A stretch of DNA of 64,000 nucleotides from Apodospora peruviana (taxonomy: Eukaryota; Ascomycota; Sordariomycetes; Sordariales; Lasiosphaeriaceae), in the NCBI GenBank assembly GCA_033439685.1, contig JAUEDM010000002.1, forward strand, positions 2,790,001 to 2,854,000, written 5' to 3'. The position numbers and the translations under genes were made by a program. The notes under the pieces were generated by a model that was given only the letters and a program-made list of their open reading frames with translations, was not told the DNA's origin and ran no database searches. Positions 1-11,508 of the stretch are shown one piece after another. Each line of letters opens with the position of its first letter. The stretch's first letter is position 1.

Positions 1-1439
1 TCTTTGCATTTCTTTTTCCTTTTCTTTCTCTTGGCTGAGAGAGCAATTAGGTTAGATGATGTCATAGCAGGGCTTGGCTTGGGGTTTGGTTTTTGTTTTT
101 GGGTCTGGCTTGTTCCGGTCCAGCTGGGGGTGGTAACTCTGGCACGCACCGCCTTTTGTTTCTTTTTGAAACATTGGCAAGGGGAAAGCAAAGCAAACGA
201 GCAGGCGGAAAGTAAGCATGGTCATTATCGATAGATATGGCAGACCATTCAATACGATATCTTGACTCCTCAACTCTCTTTTATTTTTAGGTTGGTGATG
301 CGGACACATGTAACCTCTGTTCGAGTCGTGAAGTATGAAGCTACCTATCATTCAGCGTACTAAGAAGCATGTCTAGTCAGAGAGGGAACTTACTCTGTGT
401 GTCCACTGTGTTTGTTGAGCTTGTCAAGGATCGTCAGGCACAAAATCTTCAAACATGCTCGGGATCTGCCGAGGTGTTTCCTTCCTTGCATCCTGTATTT
501 CTGTTGAAGAGAGACAAAATGAAAAGACTGGCAGCTGTCGCTTCGCAATATCAACCAATCACGCAATCGTGTGTCGGCCTGACGTACGTTATGTAATCCC
601 GCATTGCGTCTGAACTTTTTCTGAAGAAACGCGCTCAGCGGGAAACGGCGGATGTCTCCGTACCTTGTGCCTGGCTGTTTGCCCCACTCAGCACCCCCAC
701 GCATCATCGTTTCCGAGTGTCAGGTTCCCGGCTGGGACCGGAGCTGACACGGCAAGCCGAGAAAAAAAATCAAGGCTGGACCCGCAAGCCAAATTTCCTA
801 TTCAGGCGTGACCCAGCAGCAAATCTCTCACGAACCTAGCAGAACATCAGCCCTCAAGGTGTTCGCTTTCCCACGATCTGCCCCAGATCTGTTGCTGCCC
901 CAGATCCACTACTCCTCCCACGTTCGTTTGCGCACCCTCTGCCTTGTCGATCCCGAAAAAAAAAGGCAGACCGGAAGCTCCAAGCTTGTCAATTGAACGT
1001 TTGGGGTGGTGACGAACTTGACAGATTTGACTTTTTCACGGAACAAAAATATTTGCGCACTAGAAGGGCTAACCAGCACCGTTGCAACGCAAGACCCGCC
1101 TGTCAAAATTATTTCTTCCGAATAATTTGTACCGTGCGCGCCATTCGATCCCAAATCGCCGAGGTGTCCTTAAACTTCCTTGTCGTCTCTTGTCTACCGT
1201 TCCGGTGGCAGATTGACTCACCTCGAGAGATTTCCCCAGACCCACTCGGCATATAGCGCGCGCGACAACGGTGATCCGACATCGCGTAGCAGTCACACAG
1301 GTTCCCTTTCACGAACCCGACTGACGTGTCCCGACCTATACTCCCGAGAAGATTGGTAACTTGGCCATAGTTCCACCCTCAATTGGGATTGTCGCGCAGC
1401 CCCGATTGACCTCGAGAGGGCTTGTCGAGAGAAATCGCC
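1..1439. other. Intergenic region, no supported gene
   Basis: Short reading frames occur on both strands but none shows family similarity, coding-like codon use or splice signals. The last few hundred bases are presumably promoter and 5' UTR of the carrier gene that starts at 1440. The left part may contain the 3' UTR of a gene outside the window, but nothing shows this directly. Confidence 0.5.
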
Positions 1440-3708
1440 ATGTCCAAGGTGGCTACCGTCAAGGACGCGGTCAAGGGGACCCTTATCGGCACCCAACAAG
1501 AGCCTGGTCAGCTCTCCGCTCAGACCAAGGCCCGCTTCAACAGCCACGCGATCAAAGATGCCGAGACGGGCGAGCTCTTCCTCGGGCGAGAGCAGTTCAT
1601 CAACGCGGTGGCGCCGCCTGACGAAGATTATGTGAGTTGCATCCTGGCTTCCCAGAGTCGTCTCGCACTTTCTCGCTATTCCTCTTGCTCTCCAGACGGG
1701 GTCGGTAAGCTGATGCTTGCCATCTGCCAAACCACAGCACAAAATCCAGCGCGAACAGTACTCGATCCTCTTCAAGGTCGCCGACCGAAAAAGCAAAGGC
1801 AAGGTAACACTCTCCGACTGGGCCTTCTTCGAGAACCTGCTGGCCAAGCCCGACGCCGAGTATGAGATTGCCTTCCGCCTCTTTGACATCGAGGGCATCG
1901 GCAAGGTCAAGTACGATGACTTCCGCAAGCTCTACGAGCTCAACAAGGGACCCGACACCATCCCCTTCGACTGGGACTGCGAGTGGGCGAAGCTGTACAT
2001 TGGCAGCAAGAAGAAGAGGCACGACATGGATTACCAGCAGTTCTCTCAGATGCTGCGCGGCCTTCAGGGGGAGAGAATCAGACAGGCTTTCCAGATGTTC
2101 GATAAGGATGGGGATGGTTATATCGAGCCAGAAGACTTCGAGCGCATCATCAACGAGACGGCGAGACACAAGCTCTCGGACCATTTGTTGGAGAATCTGC
2201 ACACCTTGTGCAACATATCTCAGGGTAGCAAAGTGTCATACGCGAACGTCAGAGCATTCCAGAACATGATCAAGGAGATGGATCTGGTAGAGTTCATTAT
2301 TCGCCGCGCTTGCGCCAAGAGTTCTGATGGCAAGATCACAAGGGCCGAGTTCCTCAACCAGGCGGCAAAAATTACACGCTTCTCGTTGTTCACACCAATG
2401 GAGGCGGACATCTTATTCCACTTTGCCAGTCTCGGCGAGGCCTCTGGCCGGCTTGGCCTGAGGGACTTTGCAAAGGTCCTCGATCCGTCCTGGAGGAACC
2501 GGGGCGAAGAAGATGGGCCACTCGCTGCGGTCAAGTCGACCAGCAAGGAATTCTTCTCGCAGGTGGCCGAGTCAGCTTATGGCTTCGGTCTGGGTAGTTT
2601 GGCTGGCGCGTTTGGTGCCTTCATGGTGTACCCCATTGATCTCGTCAAGACCAGAATGCAGAACCAACGAGGTGCGGGACCGGGTGCAAAACAGTACGCA
2701 AATTCGATCGACTGCTTTAGAAAGGTCATTCGCAACGAGGGTTTCAGGGGTCTGTACTCGGGCGTCCTTCCGCAACTCGTCGGTGTCGCGCCAGAGAAAG
2801 CCATCAAGCTCACTGTCAACGACCTTGTTCGGAACTATTTCAGCGGCTCGCAGGGCGAGATCAAGTGGCAACATGAAGTGATCGCCGGTGGTTCTGCTGG
2901 CGCCTGCCAAGTTGTATGTGATTTGCCCTTTTCCCTGTCGTGTTGTGGGACTGCCAAAGCTGACTGTCATTCGTAGGTCTTCACCAACCCGTTGGAAATT
3001 GTCAAGATCCGCTTGCAGGTGCAAGGTGAGGTTGCCAAGAGTGTCGAAGGCGCACCGAAACGCTCAGCCATGTGGATCGTCCGCAATCTCGGCCTTGTTG
3101 GCTTGTACAAAGGCGCCTCTGCGTGCTTGTTGCGCGATGTCCCGTTCTCTGCCATCTACTTCCCCACGTACTCTCACCTAAAGAAGGATCTCTTCGGTGA
3201 ATCCTCGACAAAGAAGCTCGGGGTGCTGCAGCTCCTAACGGCTGGTGCTATTGCCGGTATGCCAGCAGCGTACCTCACAACACCGTGCGACGTCATCAAG
3301 ACCCGTCTCCAGGTCGAGGCGCGCAAGGGCGACACAGCGTACACCGGCCTCCGGCACGCGGCCAAGACGATTTGGAAGGAGGAGGGATTCCGGGCTTTCT
3401 TCAAGGGTGGTCCGGCGCGGATCATGCGGTCGTCGCCGCAGTTCGGGTTTACCCTGGCTGCGTACGAAGTCCTGCAGACGATGATTCCGTATCCTGGGGG
3501 CAAGGCGGAGGCCAAGCTACAGACACAGACGGTGGCGGCTTTCAAGGAGAAGGCTGCCGAAAGCCCATTTGTGAGGTCAAGGAACGCGCTCAAGATCTTG
3601 CTGGATCTGGACGAACATTTTGGACGAGTGAAGTTGGGGCCGGATGAGAAGGGCTGGAAGGCGATGCCCGGGTGGATGGGTGGTAGTGCCGGGGCGGGGA
3701 AGCCTTGA
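1440..3708 (+). CDS. AGC1: Mitochondrial calcium-binding aspartate/glutamate-type carrier
   Basis: Three exons (1440-1631, 1738-2913, 2977-3708) join in frame to 699 residues. Both introns are GT-AG. The N-terminal half is EF-hand-like and contains a clear loop DKDGDGYIEPED at about residues 186-197. The C-terminal half has three mitochondrial carrier repeats with PxD/E-x-x-K/R signatures: YPIDLVKTRMQ near 362, NPLEIVKIRLQ near 460 and TPCDVIKTRLQ near 557. This architecture is that of aralar/citrin and yeast Agc1, inner-membrane carriers that exchange aspartate for glutamate in the malate-aspartate shuttle, regulated by calcium from the intermembrane space. The length matches the animal proteins better than the longer yeast one. 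The start follows a good context (atcgccATG). Substrate is inferred from family; the architecture is certain. Confidence 0.93.
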
Positions 3709-4508
3709 GTGGTCAGTGGCGGTGGTTGATATTTACCGGCCGGTCACAGCAGCACGGCAGTGACGCTGCAGGTTATTTTGACTCGGTTCGGCTCGGTAAC
3801 GACCAAAGATGGCAAACACATTGGATGATCTCAGGCTGGATATGCATGCGACAGTTTCACACCACAGATCGCTGGATGCAGATATCGCTGCTGCTGCATG
3901 GTTTACCGAACCGATGGCAGTAACATTTTTTTTGGATGGTGTGGTGGTGAGTGAGGGGCTGACGACCGACCGTGCGATCTGACCTCACTCGTTGAAAGCG
4001 ACCAGCAGCACAACAACCGACAGCCAGCCGGCCAAGGTACCACCAAAAGACTAAAAAGAGGCTTAATAACATGGGAGCATCTAACAACCATACACATAAA
4101 GAAGAATCATTAATATTATCTGCATTAGATGGGGATTTCGACTACACAGCAGTTTCCCAAAACCTCTTATCATCTCATGTTTTTTTTTCAGTCTTCGTCT
4201 CTTCCTCTTGCTCTTCTCTGTACGTGTCTATGTGTTTTGTCGATAGTATCAGGTCGGAGGAGTTGTCTTGTTTATTCTTCTTTGCAAATATACAGCACAC
4301 ATAGTCTTTTCGGGGGAAATCACATACATGCCGCGTCGTTCTGTTATTTCTGCTATGCCGCATTGTGACCCTTCCTCTGTTCGTACATAGCAACCTCGAA
4401 ATAAATCATGGTAGAACGAGATTGAGAACCGCTTGATTTTTTCCCAAGTCATACGTAAAGATCATCATACACATCACGTTCATAAACAGGCACTCAACGT
4501 CATCCTTT
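3709..4508. other. Convergent 3' intergenic region
   Basis: Lies between the 3' ends of two convergent genes, so it should hold both 3' UTRs and terminators. It is AT-richer than the flanking coding sequence. No conserved reading frame was seen. Confidence 0.5.
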
Positions 4509-5276
4509 TCAACAAACCCATCCAGTCAGCCTCTTTCTCTCCAGCTCATCCGCACACCGATAGCCGCCCACCATAATCTGCTTCTTTGCGGTGGCCGCAG
4601 TAGTCGGTACCTCTTCCTCGTCGCAAAGCAGTACCTTGCGCTGTTGCTCCTCCTCCTGGATAACATCTCCAGAAGGCTCAGGCTCCTGCTGCTGCTTCAT
4701 AGTTCCCTCCAACCACTTCACGTACCCCTCGAAGCCGCAGATGCTGCCCACGATCCGGACCGTGCGGATGCCACGCACGCCCTCGAACCGCCTGAGCACG
4801 TCCACGCTGGCCGGACTCATGAACATGGCCCGCCAGACCTGAACGACGAGCTCGTCGGCGCCGGAAAAGGCGGTTGCGATGGCTGACGCTGGCCACGGCG
4901 GCGGGGCGCTGTCGAGACGGACGCGGATCCGCCAGCGGCGGATGAGCGAGACAACACCGCCGACGGATGATGAGGGAGATAAGGGTTGGTGAAGCGGGGT
5001 GAGGCACGGCGAGGAGGCGAGGGTGGACGGGTGGGCGAGGAAGCTGTTCTGCGAGTAGAGGATGGGGAGGGCTTCGGTGTGGATTTGTTTGCAGGTGGAG
5101 AGGATTGAGGGATATAATTGGGATTGTTGTTGTTTATCGGCGGTGGTCTTGTTGTTGTTGTTGTTGTTCTTTGCTGTGATGACGGGTTGAAGGACAAGGA
5201 GGTGTTTGTATACCTCGAGGCGAAGCTCAAGAGGGATGGAGAGGAAAATGGAGGGCTGTTCTTGGAGATTGGCCAT
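4509..5276 (-). CDS. 2EXR/F-box-like domain protein, hypothetical
   Basis: A single-exon frame of 255 residues. The N-terminus has the motif SIFLSIPLELRLEVYKHLL (about residues 9-27), followed by LSTCKQIHTEALPILYSQNSF (about 60-80). This pair is the signature of the large fungal family of F-box-like/2EXR proteins, whose functions are mostly unknown and which are often expanded and fast evolving in Pezizomycotina. Between the motifs is a low-complexity asparagine run encoded by six GTT (minus strand AAC) repeats at 5151-5168. The C-terminal part is not conserved with anything I recognise. No introns are needed. A role as an SCF ubiquitin ligase adaptor is only a possibility; the first motif is F-box-like but short. 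Confidence 0.72.
   Translation of the reverse strand: MANLQEQPSIFLSIPLELRLEVYKHLLVLQPVITAKNNNNNNKTTADKQQQSQLYPSILSTCKQIHTEALPILYSQNSFLAHPSTLASSPCLTPLHQPLSPSSSVGGVVSLIRRWRIRVRLDSAPPPWPASAIATAFSGADELVVQVWRAMFMSPASVDVLRRFEGVRGIRTVRIVGSICGFEGYVKWLEGTMKQQQEPEPSGDVIQEEEQQRKVLLCDEEEVPTTAATAKKQIMVGGYRCADELERKRLTGWVC
5151..5168. repeat. (GTT)6 microsatellite inside coding sequence
   Basis: Six perfect GTT units, read on the minus strand as six consecutive asparagine codons of the 2EXR-like protein. Length variation here would change the protein without breaking the frame. Confidence 0.9.
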
Positions 5277-6404
5277 ATCTGATTTTTATATATTCTGTCG
5301 TGTGTTTACGTGTAATATCTTATATGGGCTGGGTACCTAGATAGGGCGATTGTTGACCCGAATCGAAATATATGCAAAGTTTTAGTATGTGGTTGGGATA
5401 CAAATCAGGACAGAGATAAAACGAGGTTACTGGAGAGAAGAACGATTGAAGGTGAGGGTCATGATGATATCAATGCCTATCCACCATCTCCATGAGCGAA
5501 TATGAATGGATCCGTACTTCTCTTCCTATACCAGATCCAGAACAAAGGCGGCTTGCTCGGAGCCACTCAGTCGTCGTCGTTCAATCACCCCTCATTCACC
5601 CCTTTCAGGTTCGTCCCCGTCAGCTAGCCACCCACCTGAGCCAGCCAGCCCTGACAGCAGTCAGCACCACGATTTCATCTGTGCGGTGCGCAGGATTTCC
5701 ACGTCACGCGGACCCGTTCGTGAAGTTGGAATCACACGAATCGTTTGGTTCGCTCGCAACTCGCTGACTTTATACTGTGGTTTCGGTTTGTCGCGGTTTG
5801 ACAGCATTGACAGAATGTGTGGTACGAATATGTAGGCCTGGTAGGTAAGGTACCTTAATAAGCTGACGGCAATAAGCGTCAAAGCGGTGAACTGGCAAGC
5901 AATGTTAAGTAAGGTACTGTCGTGCATGGCCTGGAAGGGAGGCGGTACCTTATGTCGAACTCCGGCGCCGGGAGGAGCATGCCCCGGAGAGAACTCCCGG
6001 TCGGTGGCACCTTCCATTCCGGTGTCCCCGCCGTCGTTCATTCATGCGGTCAGCCGTCAGACTCGGAATCGGAGCCTTGGATCGATGCGTCTTTCGTGTG
6101 GGCGGGCCGCAAGAAGCTCCCAGGGGTTAGGGTTAGTGCGCAGTTCCACTGCACCCACACCACACCCACGTGCCACCGTGAGAATTTGAACTTGAAGCGC
6201 GTGCCTTCAAGAAGGGTTCAAGTTGTGGCGCGATCATAGCCCCTCATATCCTCATTTCACCTCAATTCCTCGACCACCATAGCCATCCCATCCCGCCTTG
6301 ATGCCCGTAGGGAACAGCAATTGGTTTGGCCTTGGACAACGATAAACCCGTACAGTCTCATATGGATTCGCTCGTTTCACACATTTAATCACCACAATCA
6401 ATCA
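5277..6404. other. Divergent promoter region
   Basis: Separates the minus-strand 2EXR-like gene and the plus-strand cystinosin-like gene. A telomere-like TTAGGGTTAG box lies at 6127-6136. Short ORFs are present but none is convincing. Confidence 0.5.
6123..6136 (+). promoter_or_regulatory. Telomere-like TTAGGG box
   Basis: The sequence GGGGTTAGGGTTAG lies about 270 bp upstream of the cystinosin-like start codon. TTAGGG is the telomere repeat of filamentous fungi, and internal copies in promoters are bound by Tbf1-like Myb factors in other fungi. Function here is inferred only. Confidence 0.35.
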
Positions 6405-7321
6405 ATGATGGATGATGACTTTCTACGCTTCCTCTCGGCCCTTTTTGGCTGGGTTTACTTTACATGCTGGTCACTGTCGTTCTACCCGCAGTCCATCCTT
6501 AACTTTCGCCGCCGGTCTACCTCCGGCTCCACTGTTGACTTCCCCTTTATCAATATTCTTGGTATGTCTTCCGAAGTTCTCCAGAGTTTGTGCCGGCGCT
6601 GATGACTTTCATCTGGAAAAAAAAAACAGGCTTCTTCGCCTACACGGTCTCTAACCTCGCCTTTTACTACTCGCCTCTCATCAGAGCACAGTATGCTGCC
6701 CGTCACAAGGGCCTAACGCCGACGGTCCAGTTCAATGACATCACGTTCGCTGCTCATGGCCTCTTCATGTCGTTCGTCGTCTCGAGCCAGTATTTCTTTT
6801 CGCGCCTATGGTGCTTCACCCCGAGCCACGGCAATCGTCCCAGTCGTTTCGTACTAGGCATCATTTCCGGCTGCGTCGTCGGCGTTCTCCTCGTTATTTT
6901 CGTCGTTCTGGGCTCGCCGGAACGTGATAGCACCACCTCGCTGTCCGCTTGGGCCTGGCTGGATGTCATCTACGCAGTGTCGTACGTCAAGATGATCGTG
7001 ACGGTCATCAAGTACACGCCGCAGGTCATGTTCAACTATCGTAACCGCTCGACTGTTGGCTGGAGCATTCAGCAGATCTTGCTCGACTTCTCGGGCAGTC
7101 TCCTCAGCATCGCGCAGCAAGCCATTGACAGCTACCTCCAGAGGGATTGGTCTGGCATCACAGGCAACCCGGTCAAGTTCTCGCTTGGCAACATTTCCTT
7201 GATTTATAATGCCATTTTCATGGTACAGCACTGGGTCCTCTACCCTGATGCCGAGGGGAAATCGGAGGAGAACGACGCTCTGCTTGGACGGTCTGCCGAA
7301 GAGGAAACGCGGGTCGGTTAA
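6405..7321 (+). CDS. Cystinosin-like PQ-loop transporter
   Basis: Two exons (6405-6561, 6630-7321), with a 68-nt GT-AG intron whose acceptor follows a run of A, give 282 residues. The product is very hydrophobic, with about seven membrane segments. It contains the two PQ-loop motifs of the family: SFYPQSILNFRRRSTSG near residue 25 and KYTPQVMFNYRNRSTVGWS about 110 residues before the C-terminus. Cystinosin exports cystine from lysosomes or vacuoles with protons; the yeast relative is Ers1. The polar C-terminus contains DALLG, resembling an acidic di-leucine sorting signal. Two adjacent ATGs (6405, 6408) could both serve as start. The TAA at 7319-7321 is followed in the same frame by a dehydrogenase remnant (next entry). 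Confidence 0.9.
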
Positions 7322-7357
7322 GAACGACGAAGCCCACTACAAGAATCATGCCGAATC

Positions 7358-7858
7358 GACTGGGTTGGCGGCGGGACATTGAGAAACGCCTGGGGATGCC
7401 TCCACCCCGATGGTATCATCACCAGTGTTGCCCAGCCGGTTATCTCCGCAAAACCACCGGGGGCAAGCCGCGAGATCATGACCCGTTTCTTTCAGGTTCA
7501 GCCCAATCAAGGTGACCTCGAAGCCATCACCAAAATGATGCTGGAAGGGTACTTGCACAGCGTTTGTGAGGACGTTTTGGATTTGAAGGACTACAAAAAG
7601 GCGCTGCAGCGCATGGCGGAGCATCCTCGAGGGAACGTAGTGCCGAGGGTGAATCCCAACCCGCCTTGGCCAGTGATTGACCAGCTGACAGCGCATGGCA
7701 TCGTCCTCGAAATCGCTTATAACCCCCCGTCTGATTCGTCTCAGGCAACCATCAGGGAAGACGAAGAGCTTCATGACCAACAAGAAGACAAAGACTCCCA
7801 TGACGAACAAGACGGCGAAGACTGGGACGGGGGGGCCGTCGTACGGGGAATAGAATGA
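7358..7858 (+). pseudogene. C-terminal remnant of a medium-chain (zinc-type) dehydrogenase/reductase
   Basis: An open frame of about 166 codons without a convincing ATG. It begins with VGGGTLRNAWGCLHPDG, continues with FFQVQPNQGDLEAITKMM and ends the homology at NVVPRVNP. These correspond to the last third of NADP-dependent alcohol dehydrogenase/quinone oxidoreductases: the end of the Rossmann fold and the return to the GroES-like fold. The N-terminal catalytic domain and the GxGxxG cofactor motif are absent upstream, where the cystinosin-like gene sits. An acidic tail rich in D, E, H and Q follows. It is in the same frame as the cystinosin-like gene, separated by one TAA and about 12 codons. 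It may be a truncated relic, or a transcript tail read through at low level. The family assignment is good; the claim that it is non-functional is an inference. Confidence 0.6.
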
Positions 7859-9257
7859 ACGATTGTACTTTAAGATTCGATCAGTGGCGTAGCGAAGCAG
7901 GATTATACGAACCAACAGATCATTTTCTACACCTCTTTCTTGATGTAGTCTAGAGTCTCATACGGGGTTTGAGGGAGTATCGAGTGTGAACTGTTTACCG
8001 TGGAATGGTGTAGTAGCACCTTGCGAGTGACGACACGATTCGTTGTCGCATTCAGGTTACGGCAGATAATTTACTTTTTGGGCCCCATCCGGCGTTTGAG
8101 AGTTGGTGGATAATTTCTTGCTACTTTAGCTGGAGGTAGGTAGGGACCGGTACTTATATATGTGCCGCGTCACCTCATCTCTTCGGCTGCTCATGAGAAT
8201 AATTTCTAACTTCACCCCCCTCTCTAACAAAGTCTTAGCAAGCCGTGCGGTTACCCAGGAACGAATTTGTTATCGGAAGGGTGGTGTTAAAGTATTGTCC
8301 TCATAAACAGGGATGCGGACAGACCTAGGTCTAGGTGAAGCTTAAATACCCAAGGTTGTCTCTCACAGTGAGACATCATGATTCACTTGGCGTCGGTATG
8401 AGTCGTCTCGCGACTTGGCTGTTTGTTATTTTGCGACGGATAAACTGAATGAAGAATGAATGACTGCTCAATGTAACAAGGGCCTTTAAGTAAGTAAAAT
8501 CCAAAGCGGTTGGTTGTAAGGAGGTGACATATTGACGATTCATACGCTTTCACATGCTTGGGTTGTCACTACATATACCCCCTTTTCCTTCCTCCTGGAA
8601 AAGTTTAAAGCATTTTTCAGGTGCTCTCATACAAATCACCGGTAGGCACATGAACCTTGGATGAACAGCTGTTTTGTACTAGGCGTAGTGCGTTCTGGAA
8701 GACGGAGTTTGGGGATATCGCCAACCTGCCTACTTGGAGGTACCAGGCATGTAGCACCCCTGGGTGAGCGAGGTAACTTGTGGTATTTCTATTGCTACTT
8801 CTGCTGACAGAAATTTGCTAACCTGTCTTTTCATTATTTGTGGTTCTACCTCTCGGTGAGATTCGTACACCCTAACGGTGGCTGGGCCTTGGTGGTGGTC
8901 TGGAAGCCGAGGTTATGCTTTCCCTCGCGCATCCGAGAACTTGTAAACAGATGGACGGACCAGTTTCGGTCGCCGGCGAGTTTACTGTATTTAGTTTTGT
9001 GTACTTCCGCCATGAATATTCGGGGCATATTTGTTCAGTTGGGGTTGATGAAACATGCCATAAACCACATCTCTGTGCATGATATCGTTCGACATGCACG
9101 AAAAACAAGCCCAAGATCACTCGCAGATGTATAGATATATCGCGAGAAGTTACCCACCATACAGGACCCATACAGGGCAAGAAATAATCTTGCTGTCCAC
9201 GTCCCTGAGAGTAAATATTTACTAACTGAATCCCAGACAGCTCTCTTACCCAAAAAG
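7859..9257. other. Intergenic region, no supported gene
   Basis: AT-richer than the flanks, with no long conserved frame on either strand. The right end presumably contains the promoter and 5' UTR of the gene at 9258. Confidence 0.5.
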
Positions 9258-10022
9258 ATGTGCCACGTCGCCGTCTTTCGGTCCAGCTGCGACCACTCGG
9301 ACTTCTTCCACCTGCACTGCATCCACCACCCGGACGACACGCACATCCTCTGCGAGAGACCGCAGAGAATAGTAATAGCGCGGTATGAGTCCCCGTTCGT
9401 CTGCAGAGACTGCCACGGCAAGGAATGGGACCGTCGCGACGAGGAACGGCTGGCCAAAGTCGACGACGAGCTGGCCAGCCTCGCACGGCGATGGAAATCT
9501 GGCACTCTGAGCGCGTCGGTGCACAGGATGCTGGTGCGCCAGCTCGCGGACCGGGACAGAATGCTGGAGAAGCTCGCTTCCAGGACGAGAGAAGAAGAAG
9601 AAAAGCGCATCGTGTACGGGCGGGATCGCGCAAGGCAACACGCGCAGGCTCTGCTGGGCTTGTGTGGTTTGGAGGACGACAAGGACGCGTTAAAGAAGTG
9701 TAGAGAGATGCTCAATACGGTGGAGAGGGAGAGGCTATGGAACGTGAAGGGGGTGTGGCCAAGTAACACGACTGAATGTCCTTCTCCACCACCTTCTCCT
9801 CGCCCTTTTCCCATCAAAGAAGAACAGCACTCTCCTTTGCCGGATTGCCCACCCTCGCCAAAGTTGCGACCACAAAAAACACTACCAAGAAAGGTCCTCT
9901 GGAAAATGAGCCGGCGCGGACGGTCTCCCAGCGTATGCCGGAGACAACAAGAACAAGAAAGGGGCTGTAGTTCGGACGAGAAGGACCCTGGTGCTCCTAT
10001 TCGGATGAAAACTGCCAGTTAA
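9258..10022 (+). CDS. Hypothetical protein with Cys/His-rich N-terminus
   Basis: A single-exon frame of 254 residues with a good start context (aaaagATG). I do not recognise a named family. The first 53 residues carry six cysteines (C2, C11, C21, C32, C49, C52) and many histidines; the last pair has the form CRDC. This could be a small metal-binding fold. Residues about 55-165 are highly charged and predicted helical, probably coiled coil. The C-terminal third is proline- and basic-rich (PSPPPSPRP, SRRGRSPS) and looks disordered. GC-rich third positions support real coding. It has no obvious link to its neighbours. Confidence 0.6.
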   Translation: MCHVAVFRSSCDHSDFFHLHCIHHPDDTHILCERPQRIVIARYESPFVCRDCHGKEWDRRDEERLAKVDDELASLARRWKSGTLSASVHRMLVRQLADRDRMLEKLASRTREEEEKRIVYGRDRARQHAQALLGLCGLEDDKDALKKCREMLNTVERERLWNVKGVWPSNTTECPSPPPSPRPFPIKEEQHSPLPDCPPSPKLRPQKTLPRKVLWKMSRRGRSPSVCRRQQEQERGCSSDEKDPGAPIRMKTAS

Positions 10023-10478
10023 CTATTGTAATTCCATACAGGACTAAGGTAGAAAAGAGAAAAAAAGGGATCCACATATCACCATCGAGAGCAGGTCTCC
10101 TATTGTTCTGACGATTGAGGGTTACCATGCTGGTGTTCAGTTCTTCGCCGTCGACACCCAGACAGGAGCCAGCCGGATGAATATAAATATATTTCAATTT
10201 GACTCGCGAGCTTAAACTCCCTTACTTGTGCTTCTCCTGCCTTCTTCAACCGTCGGCTCTGCTCATCCACTCTCGACATTTCTCGCAAGTGCCACCATCA
10301 TCACCGCCTTGCTGGAGTGTTCCAACAAGTGATTTACTAACATACACTTCATGTCCAGTCCAGTCACGTATATTCAAAAAGACCTTCTTTTTCTTTCGAC
10401 ATCTCAGTAAGAAGCTTATTCCAGTTTTGAGTTTTTGAGATTTAGACTGAACGTGAAAAGCGGACCAGACACACGAAA
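10023..10478. other. Promoter-length intergenic region
   Basis: Contains the 3' end of the gene at 9258-10022 and the presumed promoter and 5' UTR of the gene at 10479. The 5' UTR is pyrimidine-rich. No gene was seen. Confidence 0.5.
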
Positions 10479-11508
10479 ATGGCCGGCACCAATCCCGGCA
10501 GCAGCAGCGGGGGTACCAGCGGCAACACGGCTGCGCGCGGAGGCTCGGCCTCTGCTCGGCAGCAGACCCGGTCCGGCTGGGCGGCCGAGCTGAAGAAGAA
10601 GCTCGAGAGAGAGCAGGCCGAGTCGGCAATCGCCGACTCCGATGAGGACGACGACATCGTCGGTAAGCCATTTCCTCTTCTTTTCTTCTTCTTTTTAGTT
10701 ATCTATCTATTCGCTCATTCATTTCAGATGTCTATCAGCTGTGAGTTGTCCAGACATCTTGCGGTTTTCATCATATCATTTCATGGAGAGCAGACAACTT
10801 CACACATATTTCATTCTTGTCAGCCTAACACGCATCCCCCTGAAGCCAACACCGGATCCTTGGACGGACAAGTACGTCTTCAAGCGAAGACATAACCGCA
10901 TTTTTCTTAAACCCGGACCGTCTATATGGGTACTTAAAATCACCCAAACACTCTTCAGACCTACTACAAGTCTTTAGCGGTCAGCGATCAGGAGACCTGT
11001 CTAGTAGACATCCCATAACGACAAGGAGGTCCGGAGGACGGGGATGGAAGACTGGTCTGTTCCTTTGTTTAGACGCGAATCGAGAAGCGATCCTCGAGAC
11101 GAGGCGCAGAAACGCCACCGCCGCAATCTTCAATGCCGGCCAGGGAGTCATGTATTCACATCTCCCAAACACTGTTGTCGACTGGAAACACACCTTCAGT
11201 GAGGCCAGTAGGAAAAAAACTCTCGATAACTCCAAAGTCGGATGACCACCCACTACTGAGGTAGCCAAACGTTTCGTCAAGTGACGCTTACCCCCTTTTT
11301 CTTTTCGTCTTACCCAACCCAAAATTTCAGCAAAAACGAAGATCAGAAGTAGACAGACACTAATATTTTACCAGCCCCGGCCCGCCCGATCCACCGCCGC
11401 GAGCGAAAGGCGGCCGACGAGGGCACCCTCCTCGCCGCCCTCTCACTCGGCGAGAGCAACAGCACCGGCACCGCGGCTAGCAGCACCAGCACCAGCACCA
11501 TCGACTAG
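10479..11508 (+). CDS. Hypothetical small two-exon protein (frame open beyond its stop)
   Basis: Exon 1 is 10479-10662 and exon 2 begins at 11375. The 712-nt intron is GT-AG (GTAAGC...CCAG) and phase 1, and the spliced product is about 105 residues. The N-terminus is Ser/Gly/Ala-rich. It is followed by a charged helical stretch, SGWAAELKKKLEREQAESA, then an acidic patch DSDEDDD. Exon 2 adds IHRRERKAADEGTLLAALSL and a Ser/Thr tail. I do not recognise the family. The intron is far longer than the others in the window. After the TAG at 11506-11508 the same frame continues for 30 codons with coding-like third positions, to a TAG at 11599-11601. The annotated end may therefore be a nonsense change or a read-through stop. 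The gene model is inferred from splice sites and frame only. Confidence 0.55.
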
